Of a stretch of DNA of 64,000 nucleotides, positions 24,701-34,885 are shown one piece after another. Below the pieces are notes generated by a model that was not told where the DNA came from, did no database searches, and saw only the letters and a list, made by a program, of their open reading frames with translations. Origin of the DNA: Artocarpus heterophyllus (lineage: Eukaryota > Streptophyta > Magnoliopsida > Rosales > Moraceae); assembly GCA_025403435.1 (NCBI GenBank), contig CM046345.1, positions 16,658,160 to 16,722,159 on the forward strand, written 5' to 3'. How positions within the stretch are numbered: the first letter of the stretch is position 1; every line of letters starts with the position of its first letter. A program made the translations under genes and the position numbers.

Positions 24701-24781
24701 TATTTATAAGTTTAAGGTTTAAGCATATACGAATGTAAGTATGTAACGACATCTGTGACGTCCGAATTAAGGGGCGTTTCA
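21772..24781 (+). repeat. 3' LTR of the gypsy element (3010 bp)
   Basis: It starts TGTAATGCCCGCC and ends GGGGCGTTTCA at 24781, followed by GAGAG at 24782-24786. The palindrome clusters of the 5' LTR recur at 22043-22150 and 24230-24426, with fewer C-to-T type changes than in the 5' copy. The frames at 22089-22286, 24189-24386 and 24335-24601 are artefacts of these clusters. Confidence 0.9.
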
Positions 24782-24786
24782 GAGAG

Positions 24787-25230
24787 TATCCATCAACACC
24801 CTTCCCTCTAGAATGACATCAAACATCGGAACACTACTCCCACTGTAGTTGATGGCAATAGTAGAAGGCAGGTTTCACCTTCACCGAGATGATGAGGGCG
24901 ACACCGCAAGTGGTGTTGGTGGGTATGAGTTGTTCAACTTACTTTTGTACTTATCCATTGTTCTAACATAGGTGCTGCATTTTTCTTCCATGTTGGAGGA
25001 GGAATTCCCTTGAGTTTGACTTCTCATAATCACCTCCTATTGGACAAACTTAGCCTCCATCATTTTCAACTTCTTGCACAATTCGATCACCTCTACATTA
25101 GACTTTGAGTTTCAGGTTGAATGAAAATATTGAGATTGCTTCATAAACTGAGATTGACTGTGCATCTATCTAGAATATTTAAGATTGCCTAACGTTGCGG
25201 TCAATACATTACTCATCCTTTATGATTGGA
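24787..25230 (-). pseudogene. upstream part of the CACTA-borne protein, right of the gypsy insertion
   Basis: The minus strand here reads towards the GAGAG junction and then into the 13834 frame. It has a Lys/Glu-rich, coiled-coil-like stretch (VIELCKKLKMMEAKFV in one frame) followed by a short linker. Several stops interrupt it. The assignment rests mainly on continuity across the retrotransposon insertion. Confidence 0.45.
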
Positions 25231-25270
25231 ATATGTCTTGGGAGGTTTACTCCTCATACTCATCCTATTA

Positions 25271-25928
25271 ACCATATAATAAATATAAGTTAAAATCAAC
25301 CACAGTTAATACAAGATGTGAAATATTAAAATTTAAGAAGATGGCCGTTTAGCATTATTTTTAAAATAGGTGAAAATATTTTTGTTTTGAAAAATGAGAA
25401 TTTTTTGAGAATTGTGTTGAGAGTGTTTTTAAATTTTTTGCCTCAAAAAACATGCGAAAACATTTCCAAAACTTTTGAGAACGAAACCAAACGGGGCCAG
25501 TAACTTATAATTTTTTAGCCAATCTTTCTGCATTTTAGATTTTTAAAAGTTCTATCATTCTTTTATTGAATGAGCTTTCAAATAACGTAACAAGGAGGAG
25601 GCGTAGTGATCTTATTTACTCTCATCTACATTAAAAGGCAAGGTTGTTTAAATTATGTAAAAAAATATATAAATTTTTATATAAATAAAGTAAATAAATT
25701 TTACTTATCATTCACGCTTCGCATTTGGATTTTTGTAGCCATAAGTCAAAGAGTATACTCACACTGTCAAGAAAAATTAAATGAAAGAAGATACAAAACT
25801 TCAAAAAGGGGTGCAAACATAATTTCAAAAAGGAGGAGTATATTTTTAAGGGGTATAATATAAGCTTCATAAAATTTACGTATATTATTTAAAAAAAAAG
25901 TTTAGGGGCTCACTCTTGACCTTTTGTG
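25271..25928. other. intergenic stretch, no gene recognised
   Basis: An AT-rich stretch that may contain the lost right end of the CACTA element. The frame at 25606-25863 has no recognisable motif and looks random. Confidence 0.4.
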
Positions 25929-25936
25929 GTTCCACC

Positions 25937-26743
25937 TAGGGCTGTACAAAAACCACCCCGCACCCGCCAACCGCCCGCGCCCGCCCATCTCAAAAAAAGT
26001 GGGTTTACGTTAGCAACCTAACCCGCCCACCAATATATTCGGTGGGCGGGTTTGGTTTTAAGTTTTTGAGGGCGGGTTCAACCCGCACCCGCCCGCCTAT
26101 ATATTTTTTTAAAAAAACTTATCATTTATTTGATTTTGTTCTTATTTTAAAGATGATTGAACAATCTAACACTTCAAGCATGGGTTCGGCAGCCTCTTGA
26201 CATATTAGAAACTGAAAATTCTCCTATTATTTTATGAAGTGATCAAAATTCAAATCAAGTAAGTTAGTAGAAAAAGCCCTAAAAGAAAAAGAACACTTGA
26301 CTTTGTTCATCATTTCATTTGTAGCATTCTATTATTTTCGAACACAATGAATAGACTTTAATCTTTATGGACTCTTGACTTTGTTCATCACTTTATATGT
26401 AGTTGATGTTTCTTGTTGCAGTGAATGCTTATGTTTCTTAATTTGTACTTTTGAATATGGTCATTGTCTTTAAGGATCAAACTTGTTGGGAATGCTTTAT
26501 GTATTATAATCTTATATTTTCTACAAATTTTCTTCACTTTCTAAAAAAAAGGTCCAAAAAATTACATTGGGCAATAGCATATGCCTAAACCGCCTCAACC
26601 CGCCCGCAACCACCCAAAACCAAACCAAAACCGCCCGCCATGTGGTGGGCGGTTTGCGGGTTGGTTAATCGTCAACCCGCCATCCAAAAAAAACCGCACC
26701 ACACCCGTCCAAAAACCAGCAAACCGCCCGCCGTTCACCCCTA
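25937..26743. mobile_element. non-autonomous hAT-like element, copy 1 (807 bp)
   Basis: It begins TAGGGCTGTACAAAAACC and ends GGCGGTTTGC-type text read inward from TAGGGGTGAACGGCGGGC, so the ends are imperfect inverted repeats with the hAT start TAGGG. Flanks GTTCCACC (25929-25936) and ATTCCACC (26744-26751) are an 8-bp target duplication with one mismatch. Subterminal regions are packed with CCCGCC/GGCGGG motifs. The core is AT-rich without transposase. It is the same family as 41354-42188. Confidence 0.85.
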
Positions 26744-26962
26744 ATTCCACCTCTGCTCTCTCAATATTAAGATGATATCAACATCAACATGTGAACCAAC
26801 CGACATCGATTAAACGGTAACAACAATAACAGATTCTGGTTCATAAGAAAACCAATAGAAATTTGATGTCTCCTTCTAAAGTTTATTTGCTATTTCAGCC
26901 CCTTTTCCCCATATTTTTCTCTTCCAAAGATTTCATATCCTGTTTCCAAATATTGCAACAAG

Positions 26963-27262
26963 TTACCAATTTTCCTCATTTTTGTCCAAGGTGAAATTTT
27001 GGGAAAAACAGTCTTGAGATTTCTTCTTTGGTGGGTTCATCTCCTTTATAATGTCGTTTACTGTAAGAGGCACAACTAAAACAAGGATCCAATCTCTCCC
27101 GTTTTGCAGTGAATTCACACCTAGCTGCTTCTGCAGCGTCCTAAATAGAAGGAACATTGGCGAAGCCAAATTGGGAATTTTGTTCTCATTGTCGGTATAA
27201 AGGGCAAACAGCTTATAATTCTGTCTAAATAAGTGCATTAATCCCACATACCAACTATCCAA
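26963..27262 (-). CDS. unassigned ORF of 99 codons
   Basis: The composition looks protein-like (SPMFLLFRTLQKQLGVNSL, RDWILVLVVPLTVNDII), but I recognise no family. It lies downstream of the BED-finger ORF on the same strand, so it could be an exon of the same decayed gene. It has no other support. Confidence 0.25.
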   Translation of the reverse strand: MDSWYVGLMHLFRQNYKLFALYTDNENKIPNLASPMFLLFRTLQKQLGVNSLQNGRDWILVLVVPLTVNDIIKEMNPPKKKSQDCFSQNFTLDKNEENW

Positions 27263-27643
27263 TGCATCAAAAGAAAGAAATTAACTTGACACTATCTTGA
27301 TAGCATACAGTTGAACAGATGATGAAATATCTAACGTATCTTATTATAGAAATAATAAAATAGCTTCCATAACATTATGCTTCTGGACTACCTTTGAGCA
27401 AGCAAAGGAACTCCATGCACAATATCTTGAAACTAAAAGCACCATAAACCATCAACCATGAAAAAACATGATTTGAAAGAACAAAATCAAAATCATGAAG
27501 AAACTAATTTAAACCTTACTTCTAAAGAACCTTGACTAGTAGCTCGGTAACGTTCCTTCAGAGGGTACACGCGCATCAGCAAACTACACGTACATATCAC
27601 AAACAGAATTGATTGTCTCACAAAAATAGCTAATTATAGTCTT

Positions 27644-27910
27644 TTATTTTCTTTTATTATATCCTCCTTTCATACCTTTCGCTACCTTGACCTTGTCTTC
27701 AGGGCTCATGTTTTGGCACTTCTTTACATTTTTGCATGGATCGAGAGGATTTATATGAGACTTAAACCGAGTGATACCACCACCCTTAATTTCTAGGCTA
27801 CAAAACTTGCATATCACGCCATTGCTATTGCCCTCTATCGGGTAGCAATACTCCCATGCCCAATCTCTTTTATTACTCTTACCTGCGATTACATATGTAG
27901 GGGATCCCAT
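27644..27910 (-). CDS. BED-type zinc-finger protein fragment (hAT transposase-like or domesticated)
   Basis: An 88-codon frame. Residues about 17-62 show the BED finger: WAWEYCYP, then ICKFC, GGGITRFKSHI and DPCKNVKKC, giving C-x2-C ... H ... C spacing. The end is Lys-rich (GMKGGYNKRK). BED fingers bind DNA at the N-terminus of plant hAT transposases and their domesticated relatives. No dimerisation or catalytic domain is found nearby, so this is either one exon or an isolated fragment. It lies between two hAT elements and the NLP exon. Confidence 0.6.
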   Translation of the reverse strand: MGSPTYVIAGKSNKRDWAWEYCYPIEGNSNGVICKFCSLEIKGGGITRFKSHINPLDPCKNVKKCQNMSPEDKVKVAKGMKGGYNKRK

Positions 27911-28189
27911 GTCATAAAATATTACAAACCAAATTATGAGTGGATATGTAAAAGAAATTTCAAACTATGTGAAGTTAATCAAATAGGCTAATTGGTTAGG
28001 AAAAAAAACTGATCATATATAAATCAATTAAACATGCATGTCCTCTGCTAAGACAGGAAATAAAAAGAAATCAAGATTCATTCGATTAATCTTTAGGAGC
28101 TATACAAAATATATATAACATTGATGATACATACCCCAATTAGATTACTGACATAGCAAATACTAAATAAAATAAAAAAATAAGTCATA
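27911..28189. other. AT-rich spacer
   Basis: No ORF or repeat recognised. Confidence 0.4.
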
Positions 28190-28566
28190 AAGACCAGCAT
28201 TTGGTTTTCGTCGGGCCAAATCTCATATAGTTTCCATTACCACCAGGCTATGTGGGCTATGAAGGAAGCAAAGAAGCTCAAAGTTATCCTGCTAAGTCTA
28301 ATTTATAAAGATCTATTAGTACTTCCAAAAATGTCCATGTCTTATCTACTCTCTGTTGTTCTAGTTGTAAAGATTTTATGTATTGATCATAAGTATACAA
28401 TTCACAAGAATGCATACCAGCCCTATTGCAAAATGCACCTATAAAATGGTATGTTTTATTGTTGAGTGCGGATAAAGCAAAGCAACCTACGTTGCCACAT
28501 TACTCCACCTGATAAGCAAAATACTAGTAAGAAACATGACTAACGAAATGATCTAGAATAGTTTAC
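28190..28566 (-). other. intron-like sequence downstream of the NLP exon, duplicated at 32680-33188
   Basis: It begins on the minus strand with the donor GTAAAC at 28566. Much of it matches the sequence after the MYC-like ORF (shared strings include GTTTCCATT, AAAGTTATC and GCGGATAAAGCAA). This shows that the two loci share non-coding as well as coding DNA here. Confidence 0.55.
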
Positions 28567-29422
28567 CTCCAGTCCCTTTCACGGTGGCATCTTTTAGGCT
28601 AGTTTTCTCTCCCGTGCCATGGCTTGTTTCATTTACAGCCATGCTTAAGAAGCTACCCTGACCAACAGCATCTTCAAACACTTCGTCTGGTTCGATACTT
28701 GGTGTCTGGTCCAGCCATTTGTTGTTTTGGTAACTTGGCTCTGGTAACAATCTTCTATCTGAGAGTGGTCCTCTCAGACTTTCCTCTGGGAGTGAAGATG
28801 ATTCAATATAGGCCAAACTATAGTCAACCCTGTTTACAGGATCTAGAACTAACTGAGATTCTAAATAACTGTTTGTCTGTCGAATCTTCTCAACACCTCG
28901 TTGTAGGGTTGATATCAATGCCGTTAATGTCTTCATCTGTTCTTCATGGTCTGTGCAATTGAATGGCAAGAAGAACTCATAGACGTAGTCCATTGTAGAA
29001 TTATATCGGGTGATGATGTGGAGGGGTACAGCGACAGCAGAACGCATTCCAAACATCCTCGCATACTCAGACAGTGGATAGTCGGTCTTAGGAGTGGAAG
29101 ATATGTCGGTCGAGAACCATGGTTGATTAGTAGCGAATGCTTTCCCAACAACTCCTTCCCCTTCTATCAAGTGATCATGCTCTCTGCAAGCCCGAATAAA
29201 ACCAAATATAGGATGCTCCAACGGAGAGTTTTTAGGCACGATTGGCGCTTCGGGATGACAATGATTCTGGTTTTCATCAGATAGTCGACATCCATATTTG
29301 AGACTTTGCTTTCGGCATGAAACCCAAACTTGTGCCCCAGGCAATCTGTGTAGTTTGCAGGCTTCAACGATGATTTGTTCCATGCCGACTAATAAAGAGT
29401 AAAGACCCAATTGTTCCAACAG
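28567..29422 (-). CDS. NIN-like protein (NLP) exon: GAF-like nitrate-sensing domain, ends inside an RWP-RK-like start
   Basis: NLPs are plant transcription factors that drive nitrate-responsive genes; the GAF-like N-terminal domain receives the nitrate signal. In this exon residues about 15-185 carry NLP hallmarks: EACKLHRLPGAQVWVSC, GEGVVGKAFATNQPWFSTDI, DYPLSEYARMFGMRSAVAVPL and EFFLPFNCTDHEEQMKTL. A less conserved linker ends in GEKTSLKDATVKGTG, resembling a shortened start of the RWP-RK DNA-binding domain. An acceptor-like TTCAG precedes 29422 and a donor GTAAAC follows 28567. The apparent start codon is TTG, so this is an internal exon. The RWP-RK core and PB1 domain were not found downstream. 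It may be a functional gene with distant exons or a fragment. Confidence 0.7.
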
Positions 29423-30068
29423 CTGAAGCCATTTGTGTTAAGAATTAAAGTTGCTTTGTTATTATTAACCTCGTCGGAAGAAGCACCAGAAACATTTTTA
29501 TAAATTAGATAAAATTGGTTAGATACCTCATTATAACTTGACTTTTTCTGTGTTTGTAGTGCAGCACAATTAGCTAGCCCATCATTCGGTCCAGACTTGC
29601 TTGGCCTAGCAGCCAATAGTGAAAGAGCTCGCTCGTCTGACAATCCAAAACGGCCATCAAGACCACACTCATCTAATTCTCTTTTACTTATTATTATTAT
29701 TATTATTTGTCTACATAGTGACGAAATTAGATTATTTAGAATCACCCGTTGTTTTCTACGTTGTACCGACTAAGAAGTTTAGAATATAAATTTGTCAGTT
29801 CTTCCAAAATATATGCGTGTATATATATATACATATATATTTTGTATAAAGTTGTAGAGGCGCTTTAATCAAGAAAACACGTTAGTTAACGCAGAGTTCA
29901 ATCTTCATCACCGTAAACAAACTATATATATGTAACAAGTCAAATGAGATTCCTCTACTCAGCCAAGAGCAAAAACATTACTAAATTATCAGCAATATAT
30001 CTATATCTGTACTACTTATATTATTACATATTATCTATAAAAGCCTCTAAGGGCTTTTTGTCCACGCT
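29423..30068. other. upstream flank of the NLP exon, no exon recognised
   Basis: A minus-strand frame at 29389-29745 overlaps the exon start but has no NLP motif and is probably intronic. TA-rich repeats occur at 29820-29840. Confidence 0.4.
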
Positions 30069-30400
30069 TTGACGCGCGGAGGAGCGGAATGTTCCCCTCC
30101 CCTCCCCTCCCCGTTTCTTTTCTTTTTCTTGAAACTGTTTAAACGCCCCGTTCGCCACTTTTTTGACTATTTTTCTTTTACTTTTTATTTTTTTCATTTT
30201 CTTTTTTCTTTATTTTTTTCCTTTTTTTTGAAAGTTCACAATCTTTTGAATTTTTTTAATCTTTTTAGTTCCTCTTTCTTTAATTTTCTTTTTTTTTTTT
30301 TATTTTCGCCTTTATCATTAACCTTTTCATTGCTTTATTTTTGTTTTTCTGACTTTTGTATTTTTTTTTGTTGTTATTTTCCCTACTAATATCTTTTTTG
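30069..30400. repeat. pyrimidine-rich (T/C) low-complexity tract
   Basis: A C-rich CCCCTCCCCTCCCCTCCCC block at about 30094 leads into about 280 bases of almost pure T with scattered C. The 106-codon frame here is an artefact of that composition. Confidence 0.8.
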
Positions 30401-31394
30401 TATACATAGCTATCTATCTATATACAAATATTAAATTCACTTCATTAACTCATTTTACATTATATATCATTAAGATATTTTAAAATCTTTCTTTATTGCT
30501 TGTTGTTTTGCATCCTCTAAGATATTACTTTATTAAGCACGTCCTTTAACTTTCACTCTTTACCTTTGTTGTTTTGGTTCCTAGATACTTCCCTACTTAC
30601 CTATATATTTTTTCTCCTCTTAGTGGCACTTCTAGCTACTATTTCTCTCACAAATGCCATTCCTTTGGAGTTATTCATACTAAAAATGTTCCCTCACATA
30701 TATGCCTCTAGTCAAATACTTTTTTAACTGACTTTTCTAACCATTATTTTCTCATAGTACCTCATAATTAATTTTCTATATGACTTTGCTAATTGTTTTT
30801 CTTTTTAGAAAATTACTTGGTTTGTGTACACATACTAACACTTTCTTTCTCACATGCATATTAGTAAAAAATATATGTTTTGATTAAAATTTCTTTCTTG
30901 TTTTTCTATTTTTTTTAAATCTTATGTTCTTAATGAATCTTATTAAACTTTTTTCACCATAATCTACTTTTATTAATAAAATAAAATTTCTCTACTATGT
31001 GATTACCAAAACATTTTTACTCATTTTTCTCCAACTGCGGCCCTCCTAAATATTAATGCACCGTATAAATGATTTACTAATAGGCTGTGTAGAAAGTGCA
31101 GTTTGACCTAATTTTTTGTTAAAAAAATTCTAACATGTGAGAGTTTTACACTGCAGCTTACTTTTTCTTGATATTATCATATGAGAGCACTTTACATTAC
31201 AATAATTAAAAAGTTTAGTTGAAATTAAGATTATCCAACACACAATAAAATATATTTGCGCGTGTATATATACACACACATATGTATATTTGCCTGCAAA
31301 AAAGTGGCATAAATACAGCTCCCAAACTGAGTGTATCTATTTTTGTTTCAAGCGAAGGCATATTTGCTGTTTTAATCTCAAAACTCCAAAGGGA

Positions 31395-31438
<44 letters not shown>

Positions 31439-32679
31439 ACATGCATGTCTTCTAAAAAGAAGTAAGAAAAATAAAATAAAAAGGGTTAATTTAAGCATAT
31501 CTTTTTATATTAATATCCTCCTTTAAAATTTACTTTTTATAAACTAATGTTAGCTCAATTTAAACAAGTATTACAAATGATAATGTAGCATAACTTTTTA
31601 AAGTTTGTCAAGAATAAACATATATATTTTATATTTTTAAAAGTGTGGCATAACATGTAATTTCCTCTTAATTTAATTTTTGGCCTATGAGGAGCATAAG
31701 TTGTCTCATTTTGCCCCATAAACTTTTTACTGACATACTAATGGTTCCCAAACTTTCTTAATGTTATGTTAATAGTAACTCTATAAAGAAAAGATAAAAA
31801 TCTGATAGAGTTTATTAAGTGAGGCACAAGTGATTCGTTGATAATTAAAGGTAATCTAATAAAATTACTTTTAGGTAGTTTGATTTATGCAGGTGTCTAA
31901 ACCAAATAGCGTGTGCCTTAGTTGATGAATTTCATTAATTCTTAACGTTTCTATTGTAGAATTATTACTAGCATAATATTTAAAAGGTTTGAGTGTGTCA
32001 TTAAAAGTTTGGGTCAAAGTGAGACAATTGATTCTTCTTGGGGTCAAAAGTAACATTAATCCAAAGGCCAATATAAAAAAAAAATTGCATTTAAATTAAT
32101 TATTAGGAGACATACAAAACATATAGGGATATTATCATTTTGGTACCTTGTATTTTAGGAAAATATCACATTGATACCCTACTTTTTAGAAAATATCAAA
32201 ACCGTACTTGTAGTTTCAAAAATATCATTTAGGACCCTTAGTTCGTGTGTGTTTTTATATGAAATTTTGTTTTAAACATTTTATTAATGAATTTCAAATT
32301 AATTTTATAAAACTATAATAGAAAATTAAAACAAAAAATAAAACAAAACTCATAAAAAAAAAAGCAATATGTGGACTTATTCATTTTTTTTGGCATTATT
32401 TGTATCTATTTTCTTTTCTAGTTTTCACAAAAGAATTTGGTGTTTATTAATAAAAATGTAAAGTAGAAAATTTGACATCATAAAACACAAAGTCAGGATA
32501 TCAAAAGATATTTTCAAAAACTGTAGGGCACTATTTTGATATTTTTCAAACACTATGGTGCCAATATGATATTTCTTTAAAATACATGCCGCCTAAATAA
32601 TAATAAAAAAACAAAAATATATACCACTAATGGTACATAACTTGATTACATATATTAGGAACTATATGTAACGACAAGA
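30401..32679. other. AT-rich spacer with a TA microsatellite
   Basis: (AT)n runs at 31397-31426, followed by GTAT repeats to 31440. A weak MITE-like segment lies at about 31080-31200 (GCATGTGA-type and TTTACACTG strings, as in the MITE at 61460). A low-copy-looking stretch at 32130-32580 repeats 'ATATCA...TTTTGATATTTT' phrases. No gene is recognised. Confidence 0.5.
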
Positions 32680-33188
32680 ATTTGGTTTTCCTCGACCTAA
32701 ATCTCATGTAGTTTCCATTGCTACCAAGCTATGTGAGGTATGGAAGAAGCAAAAGTTACTCAAAGTTATCATACAAAGTCTACGCCCTCACAACCACGAA
32801 ACAGAGTTTATAAGCTCTGTTACAACCAAAACGACTAAGTAAATACGACAACCAACAAGGAAAGCAACTCCAACGACAAGTCATACCGCAGTGGAAAAAC
32901 CAAACATTGTTGCTACATCAATTACCATTTGCCAACACCTAATTTCTAGAATGGACTAGCACTTTGACAAAAATTAAATTATGTTCATGCCATATGTACT
33001 CTCTCTTGTTCTTGAATTATTGATCCTAAGATTGCGTACCAGTCCTGTTGCAAAATGCACATTAAAAATGTATGTTTTCATATCGCTGAAAGCGGATAAA
33101 GCAAGCAAAGTTGCCCCATTCGTCCACGTAATGAGCAAAACACCAATAATAAAGATGATGATTAATGAAACGATCTAGAATGTTTTAC
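32680..33188 (-). other. intron-like sequence downstream of the MYC-like ORF (copy of 28190-28566)
   Basis: It begins with the donor GTAAAAC at 33188 on the minus strand. It is collinear with the NLP downstream sequence, with an insertion at about 32750-32960 rich in CAAC strings. Confidence 0.55.
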
Positions 33189-34134
33189 CTCCAGTACTTT
33201 CCGCGGTGGCATCTTTTAGGCTAGAACCGGCTACATTGATAGTTTTCTCTCCCCTGGCATGCCTTTCTACACTTGTCGAATTTACAGCCATGGTTAAAAA
33301 GCCACCCTCACCAATAGTATTGTCAAAAGCCTTGGCTCCATCGGTACTTGAGGCTGTCTCCGAACATTTTTCGTTTGACAATCTTTTATTAAAGGCTGTC
33401 TGCTGGTTGGTGTTGGCCCTCGGATTCGCCGAATCCTTCACCTCGACGGCCCTCGACGGCTCTCTAATACAAAACGACGACGGATCGTTCTCTCCCTGAT
33501 CCACCGGCCGGGAACCGGCCTCCATGTTGCTGAAATGGAACAAAACCCTAACCGTTTTCATCAGATCGGAGCTCTGGAAGATCACCTCCGTCGATCCCAA
33601 TTCGACGACGCCGTTCTCCGACGGGATGCAGACGATCGTCTGCAACCCAAAGACCTGACCATGGCGAGCCCTGTCGCAACTCGAGGAGGCCAAGCTCGCA
33701 GCTCCGGCGACCCAAACAGGACTCGAATTAAAGAACGCCTGTCCAGGCAATCCACTGCCGTTGGCGAAGGACTGGGTCATGGACACTAGGAAGAACCATT
33801 CAGCGTCGGTGACCTCCTCGTCATTGGGGGAGGGAGCCGAGCCAGAGATCAAAGAATTAAGCTCGCGGAGGACTTTCTTCCTGTGCTCCTGCTCGGCGGC
33901 GGAGGAGTTGACCTTGGACTTGCCCCTGCCCTTGTCGTCGTCACCCTCGTAGTAGCCGTCGCCCCAGGAGAGGACGGATTTGCCGGAGTAGTCATTAGAC
34001 GACCGCCAGAAGATGGCGTAGGTCCAGCTCTCGCGGGCGCCCTTGATCAAGGCCTGAAGGCGCTGCTGGAGAGTCTCCTGGTTGAAGAGCGGCTGCGGCG
34101 GTGGCGGAGGGGCGGAGGAATTGCGGAAACTCAT
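33189..34134 (-). CDS. MYC2-like N-terminal region fused to an NLP-type tail; no bHLH domain
   Basis: The start chosen is the ATG at 34134 (MSFRNSS), as in MYC2-family proteins, which regulate jasmonate responses in the nucleus. Residues 22-43 ([16 protein letters not shown]) and [11 protein letters not shown] form the bHLH-MYC_N start with the JAZ-interaction region. [42 protein letters not shown] and [15 protein letters not shown] cover the remainder and the activation domain. After [14 protein letters not shown] the expected linker and bHLH are absent. Instead the protein runs into [11 protein letters not shown] and SLKDAT (residues 305-310), the tail seen in the NLP exon, and then a GTAAAAC donor. 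MYC2 genes normally lack introns, so this is a chimera. It could retain JAZ binding without DNA binding. The frame is fully intact. Confidence 0.72.
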
Positions 34135-34184
34135 TAGATTAAAGGCCTGCAAATATATAATATGCCCCATAAAAAGACAGAAGA

Positions 34185-34885
34185 CCAGGAAGGCAACCAG
34201 AAAAAGACACCGACGAATTTAAATTTTAGAAATAAAAGAACAGAAAAAACAAGTGTACTAGAAGTCAAGCCGTCCGAATATATCTATCGATATATCGATT
34301 TGGATTCTCTTACTACTTTTTTGCAAGGACACCGAAATTTCCCTCAGCCTCATGTCAAGTGCTGTTTAGAGCTGAGCCATAACTTTTGACCGGCCACTCG
34401 TCCCATTTACTCGGGACAAGCCTACCTAACAAATCGATGTACCGATATATCCATTTGTTTTGTTAAAATTGTTGCCCTTTTTCCTAAGAAATTTACATTT
34501 GGCTTCTCTCAAGTTTTGCGTCTGCGTTGCTATTGCTATAATAACATGGATATTCCGCTTTCCTAATACTCTATTCTGTAATACAAGACATTTCATTTGC
34601 TCAAAAAAAAAAAAAATTCAAGAAATATTGTATACTTTATTTTCTAAAAGCATGCTGTGGTATGATTATTATAAGTTTTTGCCATGATATCGATATTCCT
34701 GTTTTCTATATTCTATATTGTCCGCGTCATTAACTTGCATTTGTGAGGTGAGGATATTTCGTTTAATTAATGTTGATCTAGTCTCTTTTTTTTCTTTCTT
34801 GTTAAGGGTAAGAGTGTCTAAATTTTCATGCATGTGTAGTCAACTCGATTTTATCGGATTCTAAATTATATTATGTAGAAAAAAA
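34185..34885 (+). repeat. repeat X, copy 2 (partial), directly upstream of the MYC-like ORF
   Basis: About 700 bases collinear with 35158-35880, sharing GAATTTTAGAAATAAAAG-type text, TATATCGATATATCGAT, GTGCTGTTTAGAGCTGAG and CTATAATAA...ATATTCC. Because the MYC-like gene is on the minus strand, this copy would overlap its promoter. Confidence 0.75.

Larger units (their letters stand above)
13843..24781 (+). mobile_element. complete Ty3/gypsy retrotransposon, chromovirus-like (Tekay/del type), 10.9 kb
   Basis: Two LTRs of about 3.0 kb flank PBS, gag, protease, RT, RNase H, integrase, a C-terminal chromodomain-like block and a polypurine tract, in canonical gypsy order and with a perfect 5-bp target duplication. 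Long LTRs plus a chromodomain-like C-terminus fit the Tekay/del chromoviruses. All coding parts carry lesions, so the copy is not autonomous. The LTRs differ at nine sites in about the first 175 aligned bases (hand count), so it is not a very recent insertion. It sits inside the CACTA ORF. Confidence 0.92.
12183..25270 (-). mobile_element. decayed CACTA (En/Spm-like) DNA transposon, interrupted by a gypsy element at 13843-24781
   Basis: The left terminus reads CACTACTATATGCAAGAG. It is followed by subterminal motifs of the type ACCGTCGTCTAA, repeated in varied form through about 12400 (GACGGTTAATAAC, AGACGATGGTTTT), as CACTA ends do. Inside, on the minus strand, are protein remnants typical of CACTA-carried genes (13055-13267, 13388-13834, 24787-25230). 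The right terminus was not located, so the end given is only the last sequence I can assign. Confidence 0.6.

Noticed and set aside
30069..30389. 106-codon frame rich in Phe/Leu/Ser
   Set aside because: Composition artefact of a T-rich tract; no start context or domain.
33206..34137. Plus-strand frames opposite the MYC-like ORF
   Set aside because: Antisense shadows of a GC-rich coding region; the minus-strand frame has clear family motifs.
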